DNA from: Candidatus Neoruminococcus faecicola
GTDB taxonomy: Bacteria > Bacillota > Clostridia > Oscillospirales > Ruminococcaceae
Assembly: GCA_904398325.1 (NCBI GenBank)
Contig: CAJFPC010000054.1
Span: 1-39,323 of the forward strand
Direction of reading: 5' to 3'
Length of the DNA: 39,323 nt
This document shows, piece after piece, positions 15,029 through 23,997 of the stretch. The translations under genes were made by a program, and so were the position numbers. The notes beneath the pieces are model-generated. The model was not told the origin of the DNA and did no database searches. It worked only from the letters and a program-made list of their open reading frames with translations. Every line of letters begins with the position of its first letter. Within the stretch, counting starts at the first letter, position 1.

Positions 15029-16303
15029 ATGATTCGCTTTTATAACGGAAAAATTCTCACCATGCGGGATGATTTCGCCATAGAGGAGGGAGAGGTCTGG
15101 GTCGAGGGGGATCATATCGCCTACGCAGGCCCTGCCAGAGAGACGGATAGCCAGCGGTTTGACCGGCAGATCGATCTAAAGGGCAATCTGTTGATGCCCG
15201 GCTTCAAAAACGCCCATACCCATTCGGCCATGACCTTCCTGCGGTCCTTTGCCGACGATCTGCCGCTGCAGCAGTGGCTCCAGCAGCAGGTGTTCCCCAT
15301 GGAGGCCAAGCTGGACGGGGAGGCGATTTACTGGTTTTCCCGCCTGGCGATTCTGGAGTATCTCACCAGCGGCATCACCGCCAATTTTGATATGTATTTC
15401 TTCCCGCCGGATCTGACCCAGGCCTCTATCGACAGCGGCTTCCGCACGGTGATGTGCGGGGGAATCAACGATTACGGCGGCACTCCGGAGACGCTGGAGC
15501 GGGATTATCTGGCGCAGAACGGGCGCCACCCGCTGATCAGCTATCAGCTGGGCTTCCACGGGGAATATACCACCAGCAAGGAGAAGCTGCTGGGGGTGGC
15601 TGAGCTGGCGCAGAAATATCATGCGCCGGTCTACTGCCACAATTCCGAGACGAAGGCCGAGGTGGAGGGCTGCATCGAGCGGTACGGCACTACCCCCACG
15701 GTGTTTTTGGAGAGCATCGGCATGTTCGAATACGGCGGCGGGGGCTTCCACTGCGTCCATTACAGCGAAGAGGATCTCCAGGTGGCGCTGCGCCGGGGGC
15801 TGTGGGTAGTCTCCAACCCCGGCTCCAACAGCAAGCTGGCCAGCGGCATCGCCCCGCTGGCCCGGATGGACGCGATGGGTATCCGCCTGGCGCTGGGCAC
15901 CGACGGGCCTGCCAGCAACAACGCGCTGGATATGTTCCGGGAGATGTACCTGGCGACGGTGCTGCAAAAGCTGCAGCAGGAGGATGCCGCAGCCATGCCG
16001 GCGGAGCGGGTTCTGTGGATGGCTGCGGTGGGCGGGGCCCGCGCCATGTGCCTGCCGGAATGTGACTGTATTGCAGAGGGCAAGCAGGCGGACCTGATCG
16101 TCATCGATCTGGCACAGCCCAACATGCAGCCGGAGCATCATCTGGTCAAAAACCTGGTGTACAGCGGTTCCAAGCAGAACGTGCTGCTCACCATGGTGGC
16201 CGGCCGGGTGCTGTATGAGAAAGGGGAGTTTTTTGTCGGGGAGCCGGCGCAGAGAATCTATGAAGAATGCCGCCGGATCTTTCGGGAAAAACTGGCGCCG
16301 TAA
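15029..16303 (+). CDS. Amidohydrolase: 5'-methylthioadenosine/S-adenosylhomocysteine/5'-deoxyadenosine deaminase-like
   Basis: This is a 424-aa metal-dependent deaminase of the MtaD/DadD/TrzN branch. It probably converts an adenosine by-product of SAM chemistry to the inosine form. Visible metal-site landmarks are NAHTHSAM (His 63, 65), then YCHNSETKAEVEGC, FHCVHYSEED, and GTDGPASNNALDMFREM, which holds the metal-binding Asp. Starting at 15029 puts the GAGAGG ribosome site nine bases upstream. The alternative ATG at 15020 would touch it. The gene is divergent from an aldolase that can finish such salvage. Adenine or guanine deaminase and chlorohydrolases are less likely, given the overall pattern. 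Confidence 0.85.
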   Translation: MIRFYNGKILTMRDDFAIEEGEVWVEGDHIAYAGPARETDSQRFDRQIDLKGNLLMPGFKNAHTHSAMTFLRSFADDLPLQQWLQQQVFPMEAKLDGEAIYWFSRLAILEYLTSGITANFDMYFFPPDLTQASIDSGFRTVMCGGINDYGGTPETLERDYLAQNGRHPLISYQLGFHGEYTTSKEKLLGVAELAQKYHAPVYCHNSETKAEVEGCIERYGTTPTVFLESIGMFEYGGGGFHCVHYSEEDLQVALRRGLWVVSNPGSNSKLASGIAPLARMDAMGIRLALGTDGPASNNALDMFREMYLATVLQKLQQEDAAAMPAERVLWMAAVGGARAMCLPECDCIAEGKQADLIVIDLAQPNMQPEHHLVKNLVYSGSKQNVLLTMVAGRVLYEKGEFFVGEPAQRIYEECRRIFREKLAP

Positions 16304-16327
16304 CAAAGCAAAATCTGCTTGTCCGCA

Positions 16328-16356
16328 TTGACAGAAGTCGTTTATTATGATAATAT
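16328..16356 (+). promoter_or_regulatory. Promoter of the histidine operon
   Basis: TTGACA (16328-16333), a 17-base spacer and TAATAT (16351-16356) lie just before hisZ. The leader is only about 25 bases. There is no room for a T-box or his leader peptide, so any regulation must act at the promoter or elsewhere. Confidence 0.85.
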
Positions 16357-16388
16357 AGTAGCGAACTAAAGTGAAAGTGAGATTCGCC

Positions 16389-17576
16389 ATGAAACGGTAT
16401 GACAAAATCACGCCCGAGGGCACCCGGGACCTGCTGTTTGAGGAGTGTGCCGCCCAGGACCAGGTGGTGGCGGCCTTGAGCGGCCTGTTTTCCCGCCGGG
16501 GATACCGCAAGGTGGTTACCCCGACGCTGGAATTTTACGACGTATTTGCGGAATCCTCCGCCCATTTCCCCCAGGAAAATATGTATAAGCTCTGCGACCA
16601 CGCCGGCCGCCTCATGGTTCTCAGGCCGGACTGCACCATCCCCATTGCGCGGCTGGCTGCTACCCGCCTGAAGGACAGCCCGCTGCCCATCCGCCTGTAT
16701 TATGCAGAGAATGTCTACCGGGTGGAGCACCACCTGCGGGGACGGGCCAGCGAGATCTTCCAGTGCGGGGTGGAGCTGATCGGCGCCAGCGGCATCCTCA
16801 GCGATCTGGAGATCACCCAGCTGGCGGCCGAGAGTCTGGAGCAGATCGGCGGATACCGCATGGAGCTGTGTCATATCGGCTATTTTAAGGCGCTGATTGA
16901 CAGCCTGGAGGCGGATGACGGACTCAAGGAGACGATCCGCCAGGAGATCGAGGAAAAGAACTATGCCGCCCTGCGGGATGTGCTGGAGCCCTTTGGCGAT
17001 GCTCCGGCGGCCAAGGCCCTGCTGTACCTGCCACGGCTGTTCGGTGGGGAAGAGGTGTTCGACGAGGCCTACGCGCTCTTCGATCATCCGGCGGCCCGCC
17101 AGTCGCTGGATTATCTGCGGGAAATCTACCAGGAGCTTCGCACCCTGGGGCTGGAGCGCCAGGTGTTGATTGACTTAAGCCTGGTCAACGAGGCGGATTA
17201 TTACACGGGTATCATCTTCCGCGGATATTTTGACGGTGTGGGCGAGCCGGTGCTTTCCGGCGGGCGTTATGACAACCTGATCGCGGAATTCGGCGAGGCA
17301 AGGCCCGCCACCGGCTTTGGCATCAATGTGGAGCCGCTGGCCCGCCGCATGGAGCATATCCGCCATACGCAGCCGCCGATTCTGGTGTTTTGCCCCAGGG
17401 AGCAGTTTGCCCAGGCGGTGCGGCATATCCGCCGGCTGGGGCAGCAGGGCGCGGCGGCGGAGCTTTCTACCGCAGACACCCAGCAGGAGGCGCTCTGCCA
17501 GGCGAAGGAGCAGGGCATCCAGCGGGTGCACGTCATCACCCCCGAAGGGGAAATCAAGGAGGTGGAGCTGCCATGA
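16389..17576 (+). CDS. hisZ: ATP phosphoribosyltransferase regulatory subunit
   Basis: HisZ is a catalytically dead relative of histidyl-tRNA synthetase that is needed for activity and feedback control of the short-form HisG. The 395-aa protein has the class II core: MKRYDKITPEGTRDLLFEE at the start, RPDCTIPIARLAATR (motif 2 region), and a C-terminal GGRYDNLIAEFG segment. It is linked directly to a short HisG. The ATG at 16389 is preferred to an upstream GTG on ribosome-site spacing. The stop overlaps hisG (ATGA). Since the gene begins a histidine operon and is paired with hisG, HisZ is preferred to HisS. Confidence 0.96.
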   Translation: MKRYDKITPEGTRDLLFEECAAQDQVVAALSGLFSRRGYRKVVTPTLEFYDVFAESSAHFPQENMYKLCDHAGRLMVLRPDCTIPIARLAATRLKDSPLPIRLYYAENVYRVEHHLRGRASEIFQCGVELIGASGILSDLEITQLAAESLEQIGGYRMELCHIGYFKALIDSLEADDGLKETIRQEIEEKNYAALRDVLEPFGDAPAAKALLYLPRLFGGEEVFDEAYALFDHPAARQSLDYLREIYQELRTLGLERQVLIDLSLVNEADYYTGIIFRGYFDGVGEPVLSGGRYDNLIAEFGEARPATGFGINVEPLARRMEHIRHTQPPILVFCPREQFAQAVRHIRRLGQQGAAAELSTADTQQEALCQAKEQGIQRVHVITPEGEIKEVELP

Positions 17577-18214
17577 AGCCCATACGGATCGCCCTGACCA
17601 AGGGCCGGCTGGAAGAACACAGCATCGAGCTGTTTGAGCGGCTGGGCTATGACTGCCGGGCCGTGCGGGAAAAAGGCCGCCGGCTGATACTGCCTATTGC
17701 GGGCACCAACCTGGAGGTGGTGCTGGCCAAAGCCGCGGATGTGGTCACTTATGTGGAAAACGGTGTCTGCGATCTGGGCGTGGTGGGCAAAGACACCATT
17801 ATGGAGCACGGCGGCACCTTTTACGAGGTGGCGGACCTGGGCTTCGGCAAATGCCGGTTTGCCCTGGCGGCTCCCAAGGGGAAGGATTTTTACGCCGGGT
17901 ATCAGACCAAGCGCATTGCTTCCAAATATGTCCGGGTGGCCCACAGCTTTTTTGAAAAAAAGAACATGGATGTGGACATCGTCAAAATCGAGGGTTCGGT
18001 GGAGCTGGCGCCCATCCTGGGGCTCAGCGACGGCATCGTGGATATTGTGGAGACCGGCACCACCCTGCGGGAAAACGGCCTGGAAGTGGTCGAGACGCTG
18101 GCGCAGGTATCTGCCCGGCTGATCGTGAACATAGCAAGCCTGAAACTGAGAAAGGCGGAAATTGAACCGCTGCTCACTCAAATTGAGGGGTATCTGAAGG
18201 AGAATCAGCCATGA
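17573..18214 (+). CDS. hisG: ATP phosphoribosyltransferase, short-form catalytic subunit
   Basis: HisG makes phosphoribosyl-ATP from ATP and PRPP, the first and feedback-regulated step of histidine synthesis. At 213 aa it is the short form, lacking the C-terminal regulatory domain, which is why HisZ is present. Landmarks are IRIALTKGRLEEHSIELFER at the N-terminus, the central TYVENGVCDLGVVGKDTI, and DGIVDIVETGTTLRENGL, which binds the PRPP phosphate. The start ATG overlaps the hisZ stop by four bases, and the end overlaps hisD the same way. Confidence 0.97.
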   Translation: MKPIRIALTKGRLEEHSIELFERLGYDCRAVREKGRRLILPIAGTNLEVVLAKAADVVTYVENGVCDLGVVGKDTIMEHGGTFYEVADLGFGKCRFALAAPKGKDFYAGYQTKRIASKYVRVAHSFFEKKNMDVDIVKIEGSVELAPILGLSDGIVDIVETGTTLRENGLEVVETLAQVSARLIVNIASLKLRKAEIEPLLTQIEGYLKENQP

Positions 18215-19503
18215 AAATTACCAAAGCAGACGGTGTCAGCGAGCGCGAGCTGCTGGCATCCTTAAAGAAGAGAAGCGGCGAGGTGGACCGCCAGGTGACC
18301 GCCAGCGTCAGCGAGATTCTGGACCGGGTCCGGGCGGAGGGCGACGCCGCCGTGCGGGATTATACCATGAAATTTGACGGCAGCTGCCCGGAAAGCTGGG
18401 AGGTCAGCCGTGACGAAATCAACGACGCCTTGACTGCCGCTGACCAGGATTTTATCGACGCCATGCTCAACGCCATGGAAAATATCGCCGAGTTCCACAA
18501 CCGGCAGAAGCAGCAGAGCTTTTTTGACGCCAAACCCAACGGCGTCATAATGGGCCAGCGCATCCGCGGCCTGGGCCGGGTGGGGCTTTACGTTCCGGGC
18601 GGTACGGCGGCCTACCCCTCTTCGGTGCTGATGAACTGCGTGCCCGCCAAAATCGCCGGCGTGGGGGAGATCATCATGGTGACCCCTCCTGCCAAAAACG
18701 GCGGCGCCAACCCGGATATTCTGGCGGCTGCCGCCATTGCCGGCGTGGACCGGGTCTTTCTCATCGGGGGTGCCCAGGCGGTTGCGGCCATGGCCTATGG
18801 CACCGAGACGGTCCCCAAGGTGGATAAAATCGTCGGCCCCGGCAATATTTATGTGGCTACCGCCAAGCGGCTGCTTTATGGCACGGTGGATATCGACATG
18901 GTGGCCGGCCCCAGCGAGGTGCTGGTCATGGCGGATGAGACCGCCAACCCCAAGTATCTGGCCGCCGACCTGATGAGCCAGGCGGAGCACGATGTGCTGG
19001 CTTCCGCCACGCTGCTCACCACCAGTGAGCGCATTGCCCAGGAGACGGTGGCGGAGATGGAGCGCCAGATGCAGCATCTGGAGCGCCGGGAGATCATCCG
19101 CCAGTCGCTGGACCGCTTCGGCTCGGTGGTGGTCTGCCGCTCCAAGGAGGAGATGGTCGCCCTGGCCAACGAATATGCGCCCGAACACCTGGAAGTGATG
19201 ATGGAAAATCCCATGGAATACATCGGCAAGCTGGATAACGTGGGCTCGCTGTTCCTGGGGCAGTATGCGCCAGAACCGCTGGGCGACTACTATGCCGGCC
19301 CCAACCATGTGCTGCCCACCTCCGGGACAGCGCGCTTCTTCTCCCCGCTGGGGGTGGACAGCTTCATCAAGAAGTCCAGCTTCATCTATTATACCCGCGA
19401 GGCGCTGGAAGAGGCCAGCGAGGATATCTGCCGCATCGCCCGCAAGGAGGGGCTGACCGCCCACAGCAATTCCATCGAAGTGAGGTTTGAGAAGGATGTA
19501 TAA
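18211..19503 (+). CDS. hisD: Histidinol dehydrogenase
   Basis: HisD oxidises L-histidinol to L-histidine in two NAD+-dependent steps, using zinc. The 430-aa length is normal. Clear blocks are GRVGLYVPGGTAAYPSSVLM, VPKVDKIVGPGN, SQAEHDVLA and YAPEHLEVM, which carries the general-base Glu/His pair (about 325-326), and GPNHVLPTSGTARFFSPLGV. It follows hisG with a four-base ATGA overlap and overlaps the hisC start at its 3' end. Confidence 0.97.
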   Translation: MKITKADGVSERELLASLKKRSGEVDRQVTASVSEILDRVRAEGDAAVRDYTMKFDGSCPESWEVSRDEINDALTAADQDFIDAMLNAMENIAEFHNRQKQQSFFDAKPNGVIMGQRIRGLGRVGLYVPGGTAAYPSSVLMNCVPAKIAGVGEIIMVTPPAKNGGANPDILAAAAIAGVDRVFLIGGAQAVAAMAYGTETVPKVDKIVGPGNIYVATAKRLLYGTVDIDMVAGPSEVLVMADETANPKYLAADLMSQAEHDVLASATLLTTSERIAQETVAEMERQMQHLERREIIRQSLDRFGSVVVCRSKEEMVALANEYAPEHLEVMMENPMEYIGKLDNVGSLFLGQYAPEPLGDYYAGPNHVLPTSGTARFFSPLGVDSFIKKSSFIYYTREALEEASEDICRIARKEGLTAHSNSIEVRFEKDV

Positions 19504-20545
19504 TTTGCCGGAACAGCTGAGAGACCTGGTTCCCTATGAGCCCGTCTCCGGGGAGTATACCGTCCGGCTGGACGCCAACGAGAGCTTTCTCTCCCTGCCG
19601 CAGGAACTGCGCCGGGAGGTGGGGCAGGCAGTCTCCCAGATTGATTTCAACCGCTATCCCGATCCTTACGCCACCGAGCTCTGCCGCAAATTTGCCGGTT
19701 TTTACGGCGTGCAGGCCCAGAATGTGGTGGCGGGCAACGGCTCGGACGAACTGATCGGGGTGATCGTTTCCGGCTTTGCCGCGCCGGGGGAGAGTATTAC
19801 CGTCGTCAGCCCGGATTTTTCCATGTACGGGTTTTACGCCCAGCTGTATCATGTAAAGGTCCATAACTTTATCAAAGAGAACGGCCTTTCCTTCTCCGCG
19901 GCGGACCTGATCCGGGCGGTGCGGGAGAATGGCTCCAAGATCCTCTTTTTCTCCAATCCCTGCAACCCCACCTCCACGGTGGCCGGCCGGGAGGAGATCC
20001 TTTCCATCATCGACGCCCTGCCGGACTGCCTGGTGGTGGTGGATGAGGCCTATATGGAATTTTCCGACCAGTCGGTGCTGGATCAGGCGGAGCGCCGGGA
20101 TCATGTGATCCTGCTCAAGACCTTTTCCAAGGCCTTTGGCATGGCGGCGATCCGCCTGGGCTTTGCCGTCGCCTGTCCGGCGATTGCCCGGGCCCTCAAG
20201 GCGGCGAAATCCCCCTACAATGTCAACACCATGACTCAGGTAGTCGGATGTGTCCTGCTGGATCATCCGGAGTATATCCGCGACTGTATCCGCCGGATCA
20301 TCGCCGCCCGGGATGATCTTTATGCAAAGCTCTCCGCCCTGGCGGCGCAGAAGCCCCAGCTGGGCGAGGTGACGGCCACCTGCGCCAACTTTGTGTATCT
20401 GCGCACCAGCCGGGCCGCCGCCCTGGCGGAGGGACTGGCCAAAGCCGGTATCGCCGTGCGAGACTTTGCCGATTCGTTGCGCATCTCTGCCGGCAGCCGA
20501 CAGGAAAACGAGGCGGTGCTGGATACCCTGAGCGCCCTGCTGTAA
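19496..20545 (+). CDS. hisC: Histidinol-phosphate aminotransferase
   Basis: HisC is a PLP enzyme that converts imidazole acetol phosphate to histidinol phosphate. The 349-aa protein starts MYNLPEQLRDLVPYEPV, has VRLDANES for substrate binding, NGSDELIGVIV, FSNPCNPTST, and the PLP lysine at about 212 in TFSKAFGMAAIRLG. The ATG at 19496 is used rather than an upstream TTG because GAGG lies ten bases before it. The start lies within the last codons of hisD. Its place between hisD and hisB supports the histidine role over other class I/II aminotransferases. Confidence 0.96.
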   Translation: MYNLPEQLRDLVPYEPVSGEYTVRLDANESFLSLPQELRREVGQAVSQIDFNRYPDPYATELCRKFAGFYGVQAQNVVAGNGSDELIGVIVSGFAAPGESITVVSPDFSMYGFYAQLYHVKVHNFIKENGLSFSAADLIRAVRENGSKILFFSNPCNPTSTVAGREEILSIIDALPDCLVVVDEAYMEFSDQSVLDQAERRDHVILLKTFSKAFGMAAIRLGFAVACPAIARALKAAKSPYNVNTMTQVVGCVLLDHPEYIRDCIRRIIAARDDLYAKLSALAAQKPQLGEVTATCANFVYLRTSRAAALAEGLAKAGIAVRDFADSLRISAGSRQENEAVLDTLSALL

Positions 20546-20560
20546 AAGGAGGAAGCTATC

Positions 20561-21139
20561 ATGCGATCTGCGACGTTAAACCGCATCACCAGCGAGACAG
20601 ATATCAGTCTTTCCTTGTCTTTGGATGGGGCCGGCAGCTTCACCGGGAGCAGCGGCATCGGCTTTTTTGACCATATGCTCCACGCCTTTGCGGTGCACAG
20701 CGGCTTTGATCTGGCGCTGCGGGCTGCCGGAGACCTGCAGGTGGACTGCCACCACACGGTGGAGGACATCGGCATTGTGCTGGGGCAGGCCTTTGCCCAG
20801 GCGCTGGGGGATAAATCCGGCCTGGCGCGCTACGGCAGCTTTTATATCCCCATGGATGAGGCGTTGGCCTTCTGTGCCCTGGATATCAGCGGCCGGCCAT
20901 ACCTGGTCTTTGACGCCGCCTTCACCAACCAGAGCGTCGGCGCCTTTGACTGCTGCATGACGGGGGAATTTTTCCGCGCCTTTGCCATGAACGCCGGCGT
21001 TACGCTGCATCTGCGGCTGCTCTACGGCGAGAACGACCATCATAAAATCGAGGCCTTGTTCAAGGCGTTTGCCCATGCCGCCAAAGAGGCGGTGCGGCGC
21101 GCCGGCGGCGGGGTGCTCTCCTCCAAAGGGGTGCTGTGA
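20561..21139 (+). CDS. hisB: Imidazoleglycerol-phosphate dehydratase
   Basis: HisB dehydrates imidazoleglycerol phosphate with two Mn2+ ions. The 192-aa protein is the monofunctional dehydratase, without the N-terminal phosphatase of enterobacteria. The metal motifs are all present: FFDHMLHAFAVHSGFDL, DCHHTVEDIGI and ENDHHKIEALFKAF. An AAAAGGAGG ribosome site precedes the ATG. Since HisB here has no phosphatase half, histidinol-phosphate phosphatase must be encoded elsewhere. Confidence 0.97.
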   Translation: MRSATLNRITSETDISLSLSLDGAGSFTGSSGIGFFDHMLHAFAVHSGFDLALRAAGDLQVDCHHTVEDIGIVLGQAFAQALGDKSGLARYGSFYIPMDEALAFCALDISGRPYLVFDAAFTNQSVGAFDCCMTGEFFRAFAMNAGVTLHLRLLYGENDHHKIEALFKAFAHAAKEAVRRAGGGVLSSKGVL

Positions 21140-21753
21140 TGATTGCGGTGATTGACTACGGCGCCGGCAACCTGTTCAGCGTCAAAAATGCACTGGATGC
21201 CATCGGCGCGCCCTGCGAATTTACCCGGGACGCCGAGCGGATCGCCGCGGCGGACGGGGTGATCCTGCCGGGGGTGGGGGCCTTCCCCGAGGCGATGCGG
21301 ATGCTCCGGGCCACCGGCCTGGAGGGGACGATCTGTGCGCAAGCGGCCCGCAAGCCGCTGCTGGGCATCTGCCTGGGGATGCAGATGCTCTTTGACTGCA
21401 GCGAGGAATTCGGCCAAACCGCAGGCCTTGGCCTCATAAAAGGCCGCGCCCGCCTGATCCGCAGCGGCGGGCTCAAAATTCCCCACATGGGATGGAACGA
21501 TCTGCAGATCCTCTCCCCCTGCGCCATGACCCAGGGGATGCAGGGCGGGGAGTATGTCTACTTTGTCCATTCCTACTGTGTCGAGACTCCGCGGGAGAAC
21601 CTTTCCTGCGTGACCCATTACGGGGAGGAGATTACCGCCCTGGTGCACCGGGGCTTTGTTTACGGCGCACAGTTCCACCCGGAAAAAAGCGGCCGGGCGG
21701 GCATCGGGATGCTGAAGAATTTTGCCGCGCTCTGCGGCAGAAAGGGGGCGTGA
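21139..21753 (+). CDS. hisH: Imidazole glycerol phosphate synthase glutaminase subunit
   Basis: HisH releases ammonia from glutamine and passes it to HisF. The 204-aa class I amidotransferase shows IDYGAGNL, LPGVGAFPEAM, the nucleophile Cys at about 78 in GICLGMQML, and His/Glu at about 180/182 in FHPEKSG. I prefer ATG 21139, with its ribosome site AAAGGGG eight bases away, overlapping the hisB stop by one base. A GTG three bases earlier is possible. Confidence 0.97.
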   Translation: MIAVIDYGAGNLFSVKNALDAIGAPCEFTRDAERIAAADGVILPGVGAFPEAMRMLRATGLEGTICAQAARKPLLGICLGMQMLFDCSEEFGQTAGLGLIKGRARLIRSGGLKIPHMGWNDLQILSPCAMTQGMQGGEYVYFVHSYCVETPRENLSCVTHYGEEITALVHRGFVYGAQFHPEKSGRAGIGMLKNFAALCGRKGA

Positions 21754-21758
21754 GGGAT

Positions 21759-22484
21759 ATGATCGTTTTGCCCGCTATTGACATCAAGGACGGCAAGTGT
21801 GTCCGTCTGAAAAAGGGGGATTTTGCCACCGTGCACCAGGTGGCGGAGGACCCGCTGGCGGCGGCGCGCTCCTTTGAAGCGGCCGGGGCCCGGTGGCTCC
21901 ACATGGTGGATTTGGATGGCGCCAAGGACGGCGCCTCTAAAAATTCCGCCCTGTTTGCGCAGGTAGCTGCTTTTACCGGGCTTAAGGTGGAACTGGGCGG
22001 CGGCATTCGGACCATGCAGGCCATTGAAGCCTGTCTGTCCGCCGGGATTTCCCGGGTTATTCTGGGCTCGGCTGCGGTGAAAAATCCCGACCTGGTGCGC
22101 CAGGCTGTCCAGGCCTACGGCGAGGCCATTGCTGTGGGCATCGATGCCAAAAACGGCGTTGTGGCCACCGAGGGATGGGTCGCCAGCGGAGAGATCCATT
22201 ATCTGGAGCTGGCCCGCCGGATGGAGGATGCCGGCGTGGGTACCATCATCTATACCGACATCGGCCGGGATGGCATGCTGCAAGGGATCAACCGCCAGCA
22301 GCTGGCTAAATTGGCGCAGACAGTCCGCTGCCGGATCATTGCCAGCGGCGGCGTGCGGGATCTGGAGGACATCCGGGCCTGTAGAGAGATGGGCCTTTAT
22401 GGCGTGATCTGCGGCAAATCCCTTTACAGCGGAACCCTTTCCCTGGCGGAGGCCATCCGAGAGGCAGGTGAGGGCCAGTGTTAG
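21759..22484 (+). CDS. hisA: ProFAR isomerase
   Basis: HisA is the TIM-barrel isomerase that opens the ribose of ProFAR to PRFAR. The 241-aa protein begins [20 protein letters not shown], with the catalytic Asp at about 8 and the second Asp at about 129 in VGIDAKNG. Phosphate-binding loops such as [10 protein letters not shown] and [11 protein letters not shown] are visible. It starts six bases after hisH and ends overlapping the hisF start. Confidence 0.97.
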   Translation: MIVLPAIDIKDGKCVRLKKGDFATVHQVAEDPLAAARSFEAAGARWLHMVDLDGAKDGASKNSALFAQVAAFTGLKVELGGGIRTMQAIEACLSAGISRVILGSAAVKNPDLVRQAVQAYGEAIAVGIDAKNGVVATEGWVASGEIHYLELARRMEDAGVGTIIYTDIGRDGMLQGINRQQLAKLAQTVRCRIIASGGVRDLEDIRACREMGLYGVICGKSLYSGTLSLAEAIREAGEGQC

Positions 22485-23239
22485 CCAAGCGGATCATCCC
22501 CTGTCTGGACGTGCGGGATGGCGCCGTGGTCAAAGGGGTCAATTTTGAGGGAATCCGCGAGGTGGGCGACCCGGTGGAATGTGCCATCGAGTATGACCGC
22601 CAGGGGGCGGATGAGATCACCTTTTTGGATATCACCGCCACTCATGAGGGCCGTCAGACCATGCGGGAGGTAGTGCGGGATACGGCCCGCCATGTCTTTG
22701 TGCCGCTGACGGTGGGCGGGGGCATCCGGTCGGTGGAGGATTTCCGAGAGATTTTGCGCGCCGGGGCGGATAAGGTTTCGGTCAATTCCGCGGCGGTGCG
22801 CGACCCGGAGCTCATCAGCCGTGCCGCCGACCAGTTCGGCAGCCAGTGCGTGGTGGTGGCCATCGACGCCCGCCGGGACAGCCGGGGAGGCTTTACCGTC
22901 GTGATCAACGGCGGCCGCATCGACATGCAGATGGACGCGGTCCAGTGGGCGCGCCGCTGTGAAGAGCTGGGCGCCGGCGAGATTTTGCTCACCAGCATGA
23001 ATACCGACGGCTGCCGCGGGGGCTTCGATCTGGAGCTGACGGATGCGGTTGCCCGGGCGGTGGGCATCCCGGTGATTGCTTCCGGCGGCTGCGGCAGGCT
23101 GGAGCATTTTTCCGAGGTGTTTGAAAAAACCGGCGCAGACGCGGCCCTGGCGGCTTCGCTGTTTCATTTCCGGGAGTTGACGGTGCAGCAGGTCAAGGAT
23201 CATCTGGCCGGCCGCGGCATCCCGGTCAGGAGGATGTGA
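22478..23239 (+). CDS. hisF: Imidazole glycerol phosphate synthase cyclase subunit
   Basis: HisF combines PRFAR with ammonia from HisH to make imidazoleglycerol phosphate and AICAR. The 253-aa TIM-barrel starts at a GTG overlapping the hisA end. It has [14 protein letters not shown] with catalytic Asp 11 and VAIDARRD with catalytic Asp 130. [13 protein letters not shown] and [11 protein letters not shown] are the phosphate loops. AICAR made here links histidine to purine synthesis. Confidence 0.97.
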   Translation: MLAKRIIPCLDVRDGAVVKGVNFEGIREVGDPVECAIEYDRQGADEITFLDITATHEGRQTMREVVRDTARHVFVPLTVGGGIRSVEDFREILRAGADKVSVNSAAVRDPELISRAADQFGSQCVVVAIDARRDSRGGFTVVINGGRIDMQMDAVQWARRCEELGAGEILLTSMNTDGCRGGFDLELTDAVARAVGIPVIASGGCGRLEHFSEVFEKTGADAALAASLFHFRELTVQQVKDHLAGRGIPVRRM

Positions 23240-23240
23240 C

Positions 23241-23564
23241 ATGGATCTGGAACGCTATTTTCAAAAAGGGGATCTGATCCCCGCCATCGTGCAGGAGGCA
23301 GGCACCGGCGAGGTGCTGATGCTGGCCTATATGAACCGGGAGAGCCTGGCCAAAACGCTGGAAACCGGCTACACCTGGTTTTACAGCCGTTCCCGGCAGG
23401 AGCTGTGGAACAAGGGGGCTACTTCCGGCCACCTGCAGCAGGTGGTGGATCTGAAAGCCGACTGCGACGAGGATACTCTGCTGGTCACGGTGATCCAGAC
23501 GGGCAACGCCTGCCACACCGGCGCCCACAGCTGCTTTTTCAGGGAAATATGGGAGGAAAGATAA
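23241..23564 (+). CDS. hisI: Phosphoribosyl-AMP cyclohydrolase
   Basis: HisI opens the adenine ring of PR-AMP. The 107-aa protein has the typical [33 protein letters not shown], and the metal-binding pieces [13 protein letters not shown] and [10 protein letters not shown]. It is a stand-alone cyclohydrolase. The phosphohydrolase is encoded by the next gene, one base away from this stop, rather than fused. Confidence 0.97.
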   Translation: MDLERYFQKGDLIPAIVQEAGTGEVLMLAYMNRESLAKTLETGYTWFYSRSRQELWNKGATSGHLQQVVDLKADCDEDTLLVTVIQTGNACHTGAHSCFFREIWEER

Positions 23565-23565
23565 T

Positions 23566-23892
23566 ATGATGGATGTGATGAACGGCCTTTATGAGGTGAT
23601 TCTGGAGCGGAAAAACCACCCGCAGGAGGGTTCCTACACCTGCTATCTGTTCAGCCAGGGGCTGGATAAGATCCTTAAAAAATGCGGGGAAGAATGCAGC
23701 GAGGTGATCATCGCCGCCAAAAACGGAGACAACACCTACACTAAGGAGGAAATCTGCGACCTTTTGTACCATCTTCTGGTGATGATGGCGCAGGAGGGGA
23801 TCACTCCCGGCGAGGTGCAGGAGATCCTGGAGGCGCGCCGCCAGAAGATCGGCAACCTCAAGCAGTTCCATGTGAGCGACCACAATACCTGA
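23566..23892 (+). CDS. hisE: Phosphoribosyl-ATP pyrophosphohydrolase
   Basis: HisE hydrolyses PR-ATP to PR-AMP. The 108-aa MazG-like helical protein has the signature KCGEECSEVIIAAKNGD and EEICDLLYHLLVMMA, whose acidic residues bind Mg2+. It is the last gene of the histidine operon, followed by a terminator ten bases later. Confidence 0.97.
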   Translation: MMDVMNGLYEVILERKNHPQEGSYTCYLFSQGLDKILKKCGEECSEVIIAAKNGDNTYTKEEICDLLYHLLVMMAQEGITPGEVQEILEARRQKIGNLKQFHVSDHNT

Positions 23893-23901
23893 GCTTCCCC
23901 C

Positions 23902-23924
23902 GGCGCCGCAAGGCGCCTTTTTTG
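23902..23924 (+). terminator. Terminator of the histidine operon
   Basis: GGCGCC (23902-23907), loop GCAA and GGCGCC (23912-23917) form a 6-bp GC-only stem followed by TTTTTT (23918-23923). Confidence 0.85.
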
Positions 23925-23997
23925 CGCCGGAATTTTTGTTTCCCGCAGGCACCCCTCCGGCCGCCCCGGCATAGGCTGTAGGCGGGAGGGATGCCCG

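Noticed and set aside
16357..16388. T-box or histidine leader attenuator before hisZ
   Set aside because: The leader is about 25 bases and holds no His-codon run, specifier loop or terminator.
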